Source: Rhynchopus sp. YZ270_cl-10
Taxonomy: Eukaryota > Euglenozoa > Diplonemea > Diplonemida > Diplonemidae
NCBI GenBank assembly: GCA_964035575.1
Contig: OZ037878.1
Coordinates: 744,001-808,000 of the forward strand
Length of the DNA: 64,000 bases
Reading direction: 5' to 3'
Under the pieces are notes generated by a model. The model saw only the letters and a program-made list of their open reading frames with translations. It was not told the DNA's origin and made no database searches. Made by a program: the position numbers and the translations under genes. Below, in pieces: positions 19,684-30,392 of this stretch; within the stretch, counting starts at the first letter, position 1; every line of letters starts with the position of its first letter.

Positions 19684-21384
19684 CTACACCTCCTCATCCA
19701 TGCTCAAGCATGGCAGCAGCTGCACCCCGGTCTTGACTTCCTCCTTCTTCTTCTTTTTGCTGCCCTTTTTTGGGAGCGGGATTTCGAGCGAATCCTTCGT
19801 GAACGGGTTTGTGTTCATCATCTGTGTCTGCATCTGTGTGGGCGGGAAGTAGGGACGGAAGGTTTCTGGGTGAAGAGGCTGCACGGTGACTGCGTGCCAG
19901 TCTGCGGGGGTCATTTTTGGGACGGTTGTTGGGGGTTTGAGAACGTGCGCCTTTTTTGTTGCAGTTGTGTTTTTTGATACGCTGACGGGTAGATTGAATG
20001 AGAAGCGGTAGCCCTTATCCGAGCCGCAGATCTTCAGAATTGAGTCCACCAACTGCACGATCTCTGCTGCATCAGATGTCCCTGCCAAACGCATCAAGGA
20101 CATCTCCAACTCTGTGTCCTGCCTCTTCCTCTTCTTGCCCACATCCTCACGCACCTGCTTGTAGATCGCCTCATTGATCAACCACCACGCCTGCGTCGGC
20201 ATAACGCATGCAAGATATTTTGCAGGAACCGGCGGCTTCACAGACGACGTTGGTGCCTTCACATTCTTCTTCGTCTGATTCAAATACGTGATGATACTGT
20301 TGATATGTACTCCTACCTCTCCCCCTTCGTACACATAAGTATAGTCGGAACATCCAAACCCACACAACGAAAGCATCGACCAAGCAAGCCCCTGGAGGTA
20401 CGACAGAACGTTTGTGGTGTCCTCTCTTCCAGTAGGTTGTGGTTTGGCTTTGAGGACCAATGCTGTGGTAAGGAGCTTGGCAAGGTTCTGGTTGATAATC
20501 GAAAAATTCGTCATATCCACAAGAGAACAGATGGTGGAGAGGGAGTTGAAGTTTTCTGAAATCGCAAGCCATAGGGTAGAGGCGTCAACCCCTTGGATGG
20601 CAGGGAGGTAGTCGTTCCCTGCTGTCATCTGTGTGAAGGCGAAGGAGAGACGAAGGGCGGGGAGGTGCGTTGTGTCGTGCGCGAAGAACTTCATGGGCAT
20701 GCCTGCAACCCTTCCCAGCCAGGAGGAGATCAGATCTCCAATAGCGAAGGACTCTCCCGTCAGAGGGTTCAGCACCGTGAAGTTCACGGCGCGTGTCATG
20801 CACACCGCACCAAGCACCAAATCTGAGTCATTCCCGATAATGCAGAACTGCTCATTCACCGCATCCTGCTTTGTCTCATGGATTTTGCGTTTGATGATCT
20901 CCTGCACCTCCTCGAAGATCTTCACCTCACCCTCCCCTGCAACATTGTCGCCACTCACCTTCACAATGATGTTCCGCTTCACAACCAACTTCGCTGCCCA
21001 TGCGGTCAACGTTGACGTCAGAACCGCCATAAATTGTGTCCCCGGGGTAATGTCAATCTTGGTCACATTCTGGGATGGCTGTATCGTCAGTGCAGAGGAT
21101 TTCCTCCGTCCCCGTTGCAGCGGGATCTTCGCAATGGGTGCCGGCCCATCAATCGTGATGATCAACGTCTGCTGCGGGTTTGTAATCACAAGAATCTTCT
21201 CCAGCTGGTAGATCACATCCTTCAGTGTCTCTGACGTGCTTTTGTTTGTCACACAGCTGTGCAATATAGAGTTCATATCAAGAAGGACATGGTCAAAGTC
21301 GGCCTTCTCCCTGGACGTGTTCACGTAGTGTGAACACTTTGAGAACTTCTCTTGAAGCAATCGCTTCAAGCCTTGAACACCCAT
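19684..21384 (-). CDS. XRN-family 5'-3' exoribonuclease (short form)
   Basis: 566 aa, single exon, starting MGVQGLKRLL like other XRN proteins. Visible XRN N-domain motifs: DMNSILH (36-42), DGPAPIAKIPLQRGRR (79-94), GDNVAGEGEVKIFEEV (145-160) and GNDSDLV (184-190), which supply the acidic metal-binding residues. These enzymes degrade 5'-monophosphate RNA in mRNA decay, transcription termination or rRNA processing. The protein is much shorter than XRN1 or XRN2 and ends in a lysine-rich tail (KKGSKKKKKEE), so it may be a divergent nuclear form; the localisation is a guess. Confidence 0.85.
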   Translation of the reverse strand: MGVQGLKRLLQEKFSKCSHYVNTSREKADFDHVLLDMNSILHSCVTNKSTSETLKDVIYQLEKILVITNPQQTLIITIDGPAPIAKIPLQRGRRKSSALTIQPSQNVTKIDITPGTQFMAVLTSTLTAWAAKLVVKRNIIVKVSGDNVAGEGEVKIFEEVQEIIKRKIHETKQDAVNEQFCIIGNDSDLVLGAVCMTRAVNFTVLNPLTGESFAIGDLISSWLGRVAGMPMKFFAHDTTHLPALRLSFAFTQMTAGNDYLPAIQGVDASTLWLAISENFNSLSTICSLVDMTNFSIINQNLAKLLTTALVLKAKPQPTGREDTTNVLSYLQGLAWSMLSLCGFGCSDYTYVYEGGEVGVHINSIITYLNQTKKNVKAPTSSVKPPVPAKYLACVMPTQAWWLINEAIYKQVREDVGKKRKRQDTELEMSLMRLAGTSDAAEIVQLVDSILKICGSDKGYRFSFNLPVSVSKNTTATKKAHVLKPPTTVPKMTPADWHAVTVQPLHPETFRPYFPPTQMQTQMMNTNPFTKDSLEIPLPKKGSKKKKKEEVKTGVQLLPCLSMDEEV

Positions 21385-21831
21385 AGGGTTTTGTGTAAAA
21401 TGAAACGCTTTTCTCTGTACGGTATAATGGATGTGAAGGAGAGGTAAGAGAGTGTGTAGAGAGTAACGGCAAAGGAGGGTATGTCATTATTTTTTATTTT
21501 ATTTTTTGCCAGCCTTTCCCAGCGTCGCACCTGATTCTGAAAATAGTGCGATTTCGGGGGGGTTTTTGGGACTTCGTGGTTACCAGCTAGATTTTTTTTT
21601 TTGAAAAAAAAAAAAAAAAAAAAGAACGTTGTTTTGTCCTATCACTTTTTCTTAACAGCGTGGAGGTTTTCGCCTGTTTTTTTTTGTTTTTGTTTTGTTG
21701 TTTTCCCCCCTTTTTTCCCCTTCTTTTTCGTGATCATCTGGGTTAGTAGTGTATCTCCGGCAGCAAGGAAATCGTTGTGTTTCTTTTCTTTCTGTGATCG
21801 ACAGAGAGAAAAAATCCCTCGTGTCTTCTTA
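21385..21831. other. Interval between the XRN-like gene and Misato
   Basis: No gene. A ~60-bp segment at 21508-21565 (TTTCCCAGC, then CTGAAAATAG) resembles 5593-5645; both lie a few hundred bases 5' of a gene. A long A/T homopolymer occupies 21592-21622. Confidence 0.4.
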
Positions 21832-23760
21832 TCACCAATCCTCGTCCTTGTCTAGGAGGCCTTGATCGTATTCGTCGACCATCTGTGTGGATAATGTGGT
21901 GTTTTGATCGGATTTTAGTTGACAAAAACCCTCGTAGATTTGAATAGTTTGAAAATCGATTGCATTCTGACCTAATTGCAGTTGTGCAGCAGCTGCGTGT
22001 GTCGAACCAAAAAACAGAAACTAACTTCAGGTTATGAATAAAAAGAAATGAAAAACTTTTTTCGTTTCATGCAAAACAAAGCATACCGCCGACATTTGCT
22101 CCTGCAGCTCAAACCACTGATCGTGCTCCAAATGTTGGTCAGTGTGGCGTCTCTTTTCTGTTGCCTTGAGACGGTCCATAAGTCCGTGCAACATCAATGC
22201 ACTTGCACACGTTGTGCTGAGCATTGTGCCCACCGGGATCTGGGTTGGGATGGTGTTTTCTGTTGTGTACTCCTCTGGTGCGGCAGGGTCCTGCCAGCCC
22301 ACAACGTTGAGCTTGCCTGGAAGGATCTCCAGGGGGAACGTCCCTGAGAGGAGCTGCGGCGTCTGCGGGAGGCAGGAGAAGGTGCGCGGGGTTTTGAAGA
22401 CCTCACTCCAGTATTCGTTGCAGAACTGTGTATGCGGGACACCACCTTCGGCCTTGGGCACGCTGTGCAGACCTCTCAGGGAGAAGATCTGCGACAGCAC
22501 GGCAACAGGCTCACGCGCAAGCAACCTCTGCTTCTCCGTCTCATCCATCGGCCATCCATGCGAGAGACCCACAAAGGCGTCGAACGAAGCCTTCTCCACC
22601 AAATCCTTCATATTAACACCCCGCTCACCAAACGCCGCAGGGAACGGCAACGATGTGTACAACGACGACACCCTCATCGAGGGTAGGGGTCGCAATGTGT
22701 CGCAGAAGTGTGGCAGCGAAATCTCCGATTCTTGAAGCGGTGCGAACACCGTTGACAAAGACGTGGCGATGAAGGCGGAGGTGTCAATTGTGTTCGTCAC
22801 ATCCAACTTTAACCCAAGGCGGTCCTGTGTAAACCATCCTGGAGTGCGTCCTCCGATCTTACACCAACTGTTCACATCAATCGGAAGGTATCCCGAGGAG
22901 TGCTCCGAGAGGATGGCGTGGTTGAGACAGCGGTTGACCCCTTGCTGTTCCCAACGGTTCAACGCCTCGAAGTCTACCTCCTGGGTTGTGTTTGAGGTGA
23001 AGTGTTTTTTCTTATTCTTAACCTTCTCATGGTCGTCATCCGCTTCGTCAACGTTATGGTCAAAAAGCGCTGTGGTAAACACAGAGGTCCTGCCGTACGT
23101 ATCTTTCATCTCCGCAAGAAGCTCTCCTGCAATGCCACTGAACAACCCATTTCCATCTGTCATGAGGTTTACTCCCTGCGGTTTGTCCATTGCCTCAAAG
23201 AAGTATCGGATGTTGTCAGAAAAGGTGTCTTCGAAGAAGCCACGGTTTTGCTTCCACATTTCTGTCCCCTGGCCGTAGGAGGTGTGGCCCCATTCGCGCG
23301 CGGTTTGTTCTGAGATGAGGTTGACGGTGCGGTCGTTGAGGGTAGGGGTGATGAACTTCCACCAATGCACGGTGTCGGTCTCTGCTGGAGTGGATTCAGT
23401 GGTTTCTTCGACAGCGGTGGGGGTTTGCGCAGAAGGGGTTTCGAAGAAGGTGTCGAAGATGTGAGGCTCTGCTTCTGGGGTCTCTTCGTCGTCAGAGGTG
23501 GTGGCTGTGGTGGTGGTGGTTGCGGTGGTTGGGGGCGGCTTCATTTTCCACTGTTTGCGCACCTTGCTCCCTCCCGCCCAGTCCAAAACCACCGCCCGCG
23601 GCTTTGCAACCCCCAGCTTGCTGCTTGGCTGATGAAACAGTACATCCTGCTTCGCATCATGATCGGACGTTGCGTTCCAATAGTGTGTTGCCACAGCGGC
23701 CGCATAAGGACCTAATGAGATTGTCAAAATCTCTCCATTTGAGGGGCTAGGTTCATCCAT
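21832..23760 (-). CDS. Misato (DML1/MSTO1) tubulin-like protein, two exons
   Basis: Exon 1 is 22087-23760 and exon 2 is 21832-21966, joined in phase 0 across a 120-nt intron (21967-22086, donor GTATGC, acceptor GGTCAG); 602 aa. Without splicing the frame ends in a hydrophobic VFHFFLFIT tail, whereas splicing gives a hydrophilic end LLDKDEDW. The N-terminal GEILTISLGPYAAAVATHYW matches the Misato segment II signature, followed by VVLDW and a tubulin-3-like region. Misato proteins act in mitochondrial distribution and morphology and in chromosome segregation. An acidic, Thr-rich insert (residues ~80-125) is lineage-specific. Confidence 0.85.
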
Positions 23761-24024
23761 TGCAAAGGTTGTCTGAGGTATGAGGGTGAAGGGGTTGAGG
23801 GAGTGAGGGAGAGAAAAAGAGAAGAAGGGTTATATCGTTTGTCAACAGCTCTACAATAATAAAACAGAATTTTGAAAGAAAGAAAAATGTGCGTGCAAAA
23901 TATATGAGTACAGTACAAAAAAACAAAACAGAGTAGAAATGCGCCAGCCTGGAGGGGTGCCAAAGCAAAAATTCTCGGTTCATCGGATATAATAGTTTTA
24001 TTTTAAAAAAATCGTTGTTCGGCA
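23761..24024. other. Short interval between Misato and the ART gene
   Basis: 264 bp, AT-rich. AATAAA on the minus strand (23997-24002), about 23 nt past the ART stop codon, is a plausible poly(A) signal. Confidence 0.45.
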
Positions 24025-27000
24025 CTATCGATTCAGATTGGGTGGGACCACCGCACGGATGGATGTGACCTCACGGCGGAGGCGGCGTGTTGTGGCTTCG
24101 ATTCTCTTTAGTGCTGGGGAGGCTTCGCCGTAGCCCCGAATGGGGGAGTGTGCTGGTGATGGTGAACGTTGTGGAGAGGCGGACGGAAGGCGTGGGGAGG
24201 AGACGGCACGGTCGTAGGAGTCTTTGTACTGTGTTGCTGTGAAGGCGTTCGCGTCTGCAACGCGGAGGGACACATCGCGTTCCGTACGGAGGCGTGCAGA
24301 CTCCTCGCGTAGATCCGAGTTGACCTGCCGTTCTGCATCGGCACGCGATTGATATTGCTTGACCGTCAGCCGCAGCCCCTCCATCTGTGTGTTCATCTTC
24401 TCCATAAGCTCGCGGTGCTGAGTCTCCAGACGTGACTTCTCCCGCTCATGCTTGTCCACATCCGCACGCAGCGACGCAATCTCTGCCTCAGATTTGCGGA
24501 CCCTTCCATCCAGCAGGTCTGACTTATTGTTAGCCTCCCCAAGATGCGACTCGAGTTTGACTACCTTGCGCTTCTCCTCATCCATGCGGAGGTTGTGCTG
24601 CAGCGACTTCTTCTCACACTCCTTCAGCTGCGTCTGTGTCGACTCCTGCAGCCGCTCTGCCTGGCGGAGGAGGCCTTTGTACTGATCCAGCTCCTGTGTG
24701 CGGAGTGACTCGATGCGCTGGCTTTCGGCCTTCTCGCGCGACACTGCGTGCTTAAGGGACTCCACCTCGGCGTGCGAGGACGTGAGGCTGTCCTCAAGAC
24801 GCAGACGCAGCGCCGCAGCAGCGGAGAGCTCCTGCTGCTGCTGGCGTTTCCATTTGTCGTCGTGCGATTTGAGCTGCGACTCGAGCTTTGTCACGTTGTT
24901 CTGAAGACTGATGACATCGCGTTTGTGGCGGAGCTCTGCCTCCTGTGCATCCTCACGCATGATGGAGATGCGCTGCTGCAGTTGCGACTCAACCTGTTTG
25001 TGGTCGTCAGAGGACTCTTGGATGCGGGCCTTGAGTGCGTCGTATTTCTGTCTGCACTCCGAGCGTGCCTGCTTCTCCTCCTCCACAAGGTCGTGCAGGC
25101 GGCGGTTCTCAGACGCACACTTCTTGCGTTCTAGGTTCTCCTCCCTGAGCTGGTCCTTGCCGTGTGTCACCTCCCTGCTCAGACGCGACTGCGTCTCGTC
25201 CGATTGCTTGCGGAGCTCGCGCAGCAGACGCGACTCACGCTCGAGCAGTGCCTTGATGCGCTCTGCCTCCTTGACCTCTGTTGCACGGATGGACTTCATC
25301 TCCTCTGCAGTGCGCTCTGTGTCGGTGTACTTGGTAGTGAGTGCAGACAGCTCTTCGGTGTGCTTCTTGCGGTCCTCCTCCATGCGGGTGCGCAGACGGT
25401 TCGCCTCTTCTGTTTTGGATATCGTGACCTGCTGTGCACGGTCGTAGTCCGCTTGGGCAGCGTCGCGCAGGGAGCGCTCCTCTTGGTGGTGCTGGCGCAG
25501 GTCCTTCAGGTCCTGGCGCAGGTTGCGGATCGTGGCTGCGTTCTGCTGCTCAGCCTTGCGTGTCGCGTCCTCAACACCGACCTGTGCATCTCTGTAGCGG
25601 TCCTTCCATTGTACAACCTCGTTGGAATAGCTCCTGCATGTGATCATCAGGTCGGACAGCTCCTTCTCAAGCGACGCAATGCGCGTTTTGTTGACGGCGT
25701 CGAACTCGGCCTGCCTGTCACGCTCGTCCTCAGCCTTTTTGAGAAGGGCAAGACGCTCCTTGCGGTCGTTTTGTGCCTCTCGTGTGGCAGAGGCAATGTC
25801 CTTCATGACACGTTCTAGGCTGGTCTCGAGCTTCTGGTTGCGTGCGGTCATGGCCGCGAGGTCGCTTGTTGCTTGGAGATGTTCCGCAGCCTCCTTGTCG
25901 GCGCGCTCCTTCATTTCCTGTTTAAGGGCTTCATGCTCCGCCTGTGCCAGATCGCACGACCTCTGCAGCTTGCTCACCTGCGCAGCCTTCTTGCGCAACT
26001 CCTTCACCTCCTCGACGTTCTCGTTAGCCTTGTCCGTGAGGCGTGCACGCTCTGTGCTCATCTGTTCGCGCAGCGCCTTCATCACAATGTCCCAGCCTTT
26101 GCCACGCCCGCTTTGCTTCCACTTCGGCTTCAGGTCCAGCTTGGTAATGTGTTCAAGCATCCTGGCCGACGCCTCTGTGGAGTCCTTCCTCACCTTCTCG
26201 TAGAAGCGACGCAACCACGGTGTCTCCTGTGCAGGTGCACCAAGCGGCCCAAGGCATTCCATCTCGATGTCGAGTCCGCACTGAAAAGGGTTCGCAGTGT
26301 CGTTCGTGACGGCCTTGATCGCAAAGAGCGTAAGTGGGCTGATGAGTACCTCCTCCTCCTTGGGGTACTGCGAGATGCCCTGGAGAGGCAGCCCCAGCAC
26401 GCTCTTGATGTTGAACATGATCGTCCCAGGGTAATCCTTGCTGGGCTTCGACTTTGAGTTCACTGCCGTGCCGAGTGCGTAGCTGCGTGACGTGTTGTAG
26501 TTGTGTGAGGCAGAGGACGGTGCCACCCACGCCACAAGCCCGTTGCGTTCGAGCTTTGCGTGCTGCTCGACCACTGTGCGCGGGAGCCCGCCACCTCCAA
26601 GCCCTCGCCAGAGAGAGTCCTTCGACGGTGTCTCGGTGATGGTGATCGCACACAGCGTGCAGATCCACTTGATCCACTTCACAACCAGTGCCTCCGACCA
26701 TGCCTCTGCCTTCCCCCCAGGCCCCTGGTCACGCAGCGCAGAGCAGATCGCAGCATAGAGGGAGCCGTTCCTGTAGCGCCCGCCATCGGGCTTGAGGGAC
26801 TCCCACATCCAGGAGGTGTGCTGTGCTTCGTATTTGGTGCGCTGGTCGGCAGCCTCGCTTGTCTCACTGGTGCTTTGTGGCGGGGGTGCGTCCGGCCAGC
26901 CCAAGTCTCTGTCGATGTCGAAAGGTCGTTGTGTGTAGCCACGCAGCACTATGAGCTCAAGCTCGTTGAAGCTGCCGTAGATGTCGCTCTGCCCGTGGTC

Positions 27001-27549
27001 TGTCTTGAGGGAGCAGGCCAGTCCCGAGAGCGTGCTCATGACGTCGCTGCCGGAGGGCGCACGCAGGTTGTCGCAGAGCTCGTTGAGGAGGTCGCCCTGC
27101 TTCGTGCCGTACCACTTCGCAAGCTGCTCGCCTATGCCAGACGCCTGCCGGATGAGGCTGTTGCGCTCCCCAGAGGTGTGTGAGAACATCTGCGCCGCAC
27201 GCAGCGCCTTGTCCGCATCACAAGTGTCGGACTTCTGACTCACCTGCTCGCCAGCCTTCTCCGCAGTGTTCTTCCTCCTCCGTTCGTCCATCCGAACGAT
27301 GCTGGAGCACTCCGCAGTGAACACAAGCTTCTCGGCGTCCACCCTCAAAAGGAAGTCCCCCGCAAACTCAAGCTTCCCAACCAGCCCTTCCACCTGCAAG
27401 TGCCACCCGCGGCTGTCTTTGCTATTCGCAATCACGGTCGTGTAACTAATAGGGTCAGTGGAACGCACACTGCTATCAAACTGCGACTCGCCGTGCTCCC
27501 TGAACCAGTTGTCCAGGGCATGGCACATCGCCTCGCGTTGGCCCTCCAT
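24025..27549 (-). CDS. ADP-ribosyltransferase fused to a long coiled coil
   Basis: 1174 aa, single exon. Residues ~255-415 carry the R-S-E layout of arginine-specific mono-ADP-ribosyltransferases (ART family): DSLWRGLGGGGLP (R315), a serine motif SSAS (345-348) after GLVAWVAP, and YPKEEEVLISP (395-405) with the catalytic ExE at E398/E400. The last block is strikingly like vertebrate ecto-ARTs, yet no signal peptide is present, so the protein is probably intracellular. Residues 1-~250 are a globular N-terminal region I do not recognise. Residues ~490-1120 are heptad-rich coiled coil of the SMC/myosin-tail style, then a Ser/Pro-rich tail. I infer modification of arginine on a cytoskeletal or structural target positioned by the rod. 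Confidence 0.8.
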   Translation of the reverse strand: MEGQREAMCHALDNWFREHGESQFDSSVRSTDPISYTTVIANSKDSRGWHLQVEGLVGKLEFAGDFLLRVDAEKLVFTAECSSIVRMDERRRKNTAEKAGEQVSQKSDTCDADKALRAAQMFSHTSGERNSLIRQASGIGEQLAKWYGTKQGDLLNELCDNLRAPSGSDVMSTLSGLACSLKTDHGQSDIYGSFNELELIVLRGYTQRPFDIDRDLGWPDAPPPQSTSETSEAADQRTKYEAQHTSWMWESLKPDGGRYRNGSLYAAICSALRDQGPGGKAEAWSEALVVKWIKWICTLCAITITETPSKDSLWRGLGGGGLPRTVVEQHAKLERNGLVAWVAPSSASHNYNTSRSYALGTAVNSKSKPSKDYPGTIMFNIKSVLGLPLQGISQYPKEEEVLISPLTLFAIKAVTNDTANPFQCGLDIEMECLGPLGAPAQETPWLRRFYEKVRKDSTEASARMLEHITKLDLKPKWKQSGRGKGWDIVMKALREQMSTERARLTDKANENVEEVKELRKKAAQVSKLQRSCDLAQAEHEALKQEMKERADKEAAEHLQATSDLAAMTARNQKLETSLERVMKDIASATREAQNDRKERLALLKKAEDERDRQAEFDAVNKTRIASLEKELSDLMITCRSYSNEVVQWKDRYRDAQVGVEDATRKAEQQNAATIRNLRQDLKDLRQHHQEERSLRDAAQADYDRAQQVTISKTEEANRLRTRMEEDRKKHTEELSALTTKYTDTERTAEEMKSIRATEVKEAERIKALLERESRLLRELRKQSDETQSRLSREVTHGKDQLREENLERKKCASENRRLHDLVEEEKQARSECRQKYDALKARIQESSDDHKQVESQLQQRISIMREDAQEAELRHKRDVISLQNNVTKLESQLKSHDDKWKRQQQQELSAAAALRLRLEDSLTSSHAEVESLKHAVSREKAESQRIESLRTQELDQYKGLLRQAERLQESTQTQLKECEKKSLQHNLRMDEEKRKVVKLESHLGEANNKSDLLDGRVRKSEAEIASLRADVDKHEREKSRLETQHRELMEKMNTQMEGLRLTVKQYQSRADAERQVNSDLREESARLRTERDVSLRVADANAFTATQYKDSYDRAVSSPRLPSASPQRSPSPAHSPIRGYGEASPALKRIEATTRRLRREVTSIRAVVPPNLNR

Positions 27550-27650
27550 CTCAAGGTGGTGTGTTGACGCACCACGTCTGTAGTGGTGATGGTGGTGTGG
27601 TGGTGAGTGAGAGTGGGTCTGCGCTCGTCGCTAATGTGCGCGAGTTGTGG

Positions 27651-27901
27651 GGAGGGAGCTCTCGCAGATGCTCGGCGTACGTTTGGCCACAAAGAGGACC
27701 ACCGCACTTCCTAGAGTCTGCTCCTCTCGTGCTGAGGTGTGCTGCTGTTTTGTGTCAGAGTGAGCTGAGTAATGTTTGTCATCAGAGTCGATCAAGCTAA
27801 CAGGAAACGTTGAAAAGGTTTGTCATCACGTCTCGGGGAAATGGAAGTTGGAAACAGCACAGACAGGTCTCTTGCCAAGGTTGACAGGCAGATGTGAGGG
27901 A
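27651..27901 (-). repeat. Spacer repeat S, copy 2
   Basis: Nearly identical to 14853-15101. It begins about 100 bp upstream of the ART start codon and runs into the conserved 3' flank of UBL-LRR copy 3, so it may carry the ART promoter side as well. Confidence 0.85.
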
Positions 27902-28164
27902 GTTACCCAAATGACCGCCAGAGGACCTTGTCCTCAATCAAATGATACCTTCTTCTTTCAGGTTGGGGTGGGAGGTGGTAAAAACGCTGCATAAACTCTC
28001 GAGGGAGGTGGGAATGTCTTGTTTTGTTTGTTTTGTGTTGCGACTGAAAAACAGGGAAAAGAAAGAAAACTTGAAAGATGTACCGCAACACGAACCCTTG
28101 CTCTCTGCGAACCCTGCTTCCCTTTCCTCAGAGGGCTCTGTGTCTGCATGAAGACGCTTCCACC

Positions 28165-29211
28165 TCACCCTTCTTTCTGCACGGTTGCGGGGTCGGGCAC
28201 GTTGTCAGTCTCGCATCTCAGACCGTGGATCGCGTCAGTCGGCAAAGGCGGTTCTTTCGCAAGCAACCTCCTCACAACCAGAGCGTCCTTGCTCAACCCT
28301 GAGGCATCCATTTTTGTTAACTCTGAGCAGCGGGAGAAGAAGCCCTCCCCAATACTCCTGACCCCGCTCAACGCAGACAGGCCATCGACGACTTGCAAGA
28401 GTGAGCAACCCCCAAAGAAGCCCTTCCCAACGGTAACGACACTCCTCAGCCCCGAAAGACAAACTCTCTTCAACGACGAGCAGCACAAAAGAAAGTGGTC
28501 ACCTATTTCGGTGACATTGCTCAACCCCGAGAGGTCCACGGACGTCAAATGCTTGCAGTTGCTAAGAAAATGCAGCTCAATCACAGTCACGCGGCGAAAC
28601 ACAGAGAGGTCAACCGTTCGCAATGCAGAGTAGTTTAGAAAGGCTTCGCCTATTTTAGTGACACTGCCGAACCCCGACAGGTTGATGCTCTCCAATCGCT
28701 TGGCGCCGATGATGAAGGTAGCTCCTATCACAGTCACATTGCACAACCCTGAAAGGTCAACCTCTGTCAACTGTCGGCAACAGTTCAGGAATGTATTCCC
28801 TATTTCGGTGACAACCGACACAGCACTAAGGTCAAGTCGCGTTAACGCACTGCCTTCCAAGAAGCCATCAGGAATCTCAGTCGCAACCTCCGCCTCCAAA
28901 AGCAAACGAGCAACGTCCGGATCCTCCACAGTCGCCAACCTCTGTTTTGTCAGGTCTGTCTCGCCCAATGCGTGAAGTGCTGCAATGGCAGCAAACTTCG
29001 TTGTCCTCATGAGCATAATCGTGTCCCCAGCACTCAGCTCCTTGATGCCCTCCTCTTCACGCAGCACCTCCCCTTTGAAAGTCATCTGAAAGCTGTCTTC
29101 CTGCAACCCTGCTGCAGACGCCACCTTCAGACGCAGGTGTCCAAGTGCATCATCCACACCCACCTCCACCACATGTTCCTTCTCATCAAAATCCTTGATC
29201 GTGAGATCCAT
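28165..29211 (-). CDS. UBL - leucine-rich repeat protein, paralogue 3
   Basis: 348 aa, same start, UBL and eight BspA-type repeats as paralogues 1 and 2, about 12 kb away, with the same missing base ending it at QKEG. Differences fall at the same repeat positions: NTFLNCCRQL, ATFIIGAKRL, EAFLNYSAL, DHFLLCCSSL. Unlike copies 1 and 2, its 5' flank joins spacer repeat S directly (29243), as in copy 4. The gene sits between two S copies, consistent with duplication or exchange through S. Confidence 0.85.
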   Translation of the reverse strand: MDLTIKDFDEKEHVVEVGVDDALGHLRLKVASAAGLQEDSFQMTFKGEVLREEEGIKELSAGDTIMLMRTTKFAAIAALHALGETDLTKQRLATVEDPDVARLLLEAEVATEIPDGFLEGSALTRLDLSAVSVVTEIGNTFLNCCRQLTEVDLSGLCNVTVIGATFIIGAKRLESINLSGFGSVTKIGEAFLNYSALRTVDLSVFRRVTVIELHFLSNCKHLTSVDLSGLSNVTEIGDHFLLCCSSLKRVCLSGLRSVVTVGKGFFGGCSLLQVVDGLSALSGVRSIGEGFFSRCSELTKMDASGLSKDALVVRRLLAKEPPLPTDAIHGLRCETDNVPDPATVQKEG

Positions 29212-29242
29212 TTTTTGTGTTTTTGTGTTTTGTGCTGTGTCT

Positions 29243-29421
29243 CTGCTGAGGTGTGCTGCTGTTTTGTGTCAGAGTGAGCTGAGTAATGTTTGTCATCAGA
29301 GTCGATCAAGCTAACAGGAAACGTTGAAAAGGTTTGTCATCACGTCTCGGGGAAATGGAAGTTGGAAACAGCACAGACAGGTCTCTTGCCAAGGTTGACA
29401 GGCAGATGTGAGGGAATTACC
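29243..29421 (-). repeat. Spacer repeat S, copy 3 (partial)
   Basis: Lacks the first ~70 bp of S and ends at GAGGGAATTACC, where similarity stops abruptly. It is immediately 5' of UBL-LRR copy 3 and so replaces the upstream region seen in copies 1 and 2. Confidence 0.8.
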
Positions 29422-29809
29422 ATACATGGTGGTGGAAGTCTTTTTTTGTTTGTTTGTTTGTTGGTTTTTGCCTTTTTTCTTTTTTTGTTGTGTTTTTGCT
29501 TTTACCTTTGTTTGTGCTGCAAGGGGGCTTAGACTTTCGACGTTTTTTTTTTTCCCCCCTCTTTGTCTTCTTAATCCTTTATGTCTTGCTGTTTGAAAAC
29601 ACCTTCCCGTTCTATTCTCGACTACCTGCCCTTCCCTCCCTCCTTTCCTCAGTTCAGCTAAACGTTATATCACTACCAAATATTTCGGCATGAAACACCT
29701 TAGGTGAATCAGCATGTGTTCAAAAAGAAAAAAAGAAAAAAATCAGATGAATGCCTCTCGTGCACACACATCTACAGTTATCGCGATGGAACACGCTGGG
29801 TTTGAAGAT

Positions 29810-29836
29810 AGCTGTCTCTTCGTCACAGAGACAGCT
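29810..29836. repeat. Perfect 10-bp hairpin
   Basis: Arms AGCTGTCTCT and AGAGACAGCT, loop TCGTCAC, followed on the plus strand by five T. It looks like a compact RNA hairpin; a Pol III-type terminator run follows on that strand. No gene directly upstream. Confidence 0.6.
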
Positions 29837-29960
29837 TTTTAAAGAAAGATGGAGAGGTGCCTCTCGTACACACACACACACATTTTGGGGCCATATTCTA
29901 CACAAAGAATTTCCCCTATTAGTAACACACACCTACTAAAAGGAAGCTGAAAAAAAAAAA

Positions 29961-30000
29961 GTGAAGTTGATAGTGCAAACGCCTCTGGGACGCAGGCACT
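29961..30000 (-). repeat. Stem-loop, family beta
   Basis: Arms AGTGC and GCACT around a loop with CAGAGG on the minus strand, followed there by ATCAACTTCAC. A close copy lies at 39210-39265 and a longer one at 43638-43710. Confidence 0.6.
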
Positions 30001-30360
30001 GAAAAAAAAAAATGTTTTGTTTGTCTCTGTACAAGCACCTTCTGCCCCTGGAGAACGACAAGCTTTGCATGGATTATATGTGGTATATAGTGACCAATAT
30101 TATTGTTCTTTTTAGCACACCGTGTTTTTCTGTGGAAAAAAAAAAAAAACGCCCAATAAGCTTTAACAAAACGACCTTTTTATAAATGATAATGAGCTTT
30201 CCTTAGTCACCTTAGAAAAGCGGTGTAGAAAAGGTCAGTCTATGTCTCTCTGTTGCCACAGAGAACCAAAAAAAAAGAAGAAAAAAAAAAGAAAGCTCGA
30301 AAGATGAATATGCCTCTCGTGCACACACACACATCTATAAAAAAGAAAGAAAAGTTTATA

Positions 30361-30392
30361 AGATGGCCCCAAGCCTCTCGTGCTTAGTCACC
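30361..30392 (-). repeat. Stem-loop, family alpha
   Basis: Arms AAGC/GCTT around loop CTCTCGT, then TTAGTCACC. Part of the family described at 37316. Confidence 0.6.
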
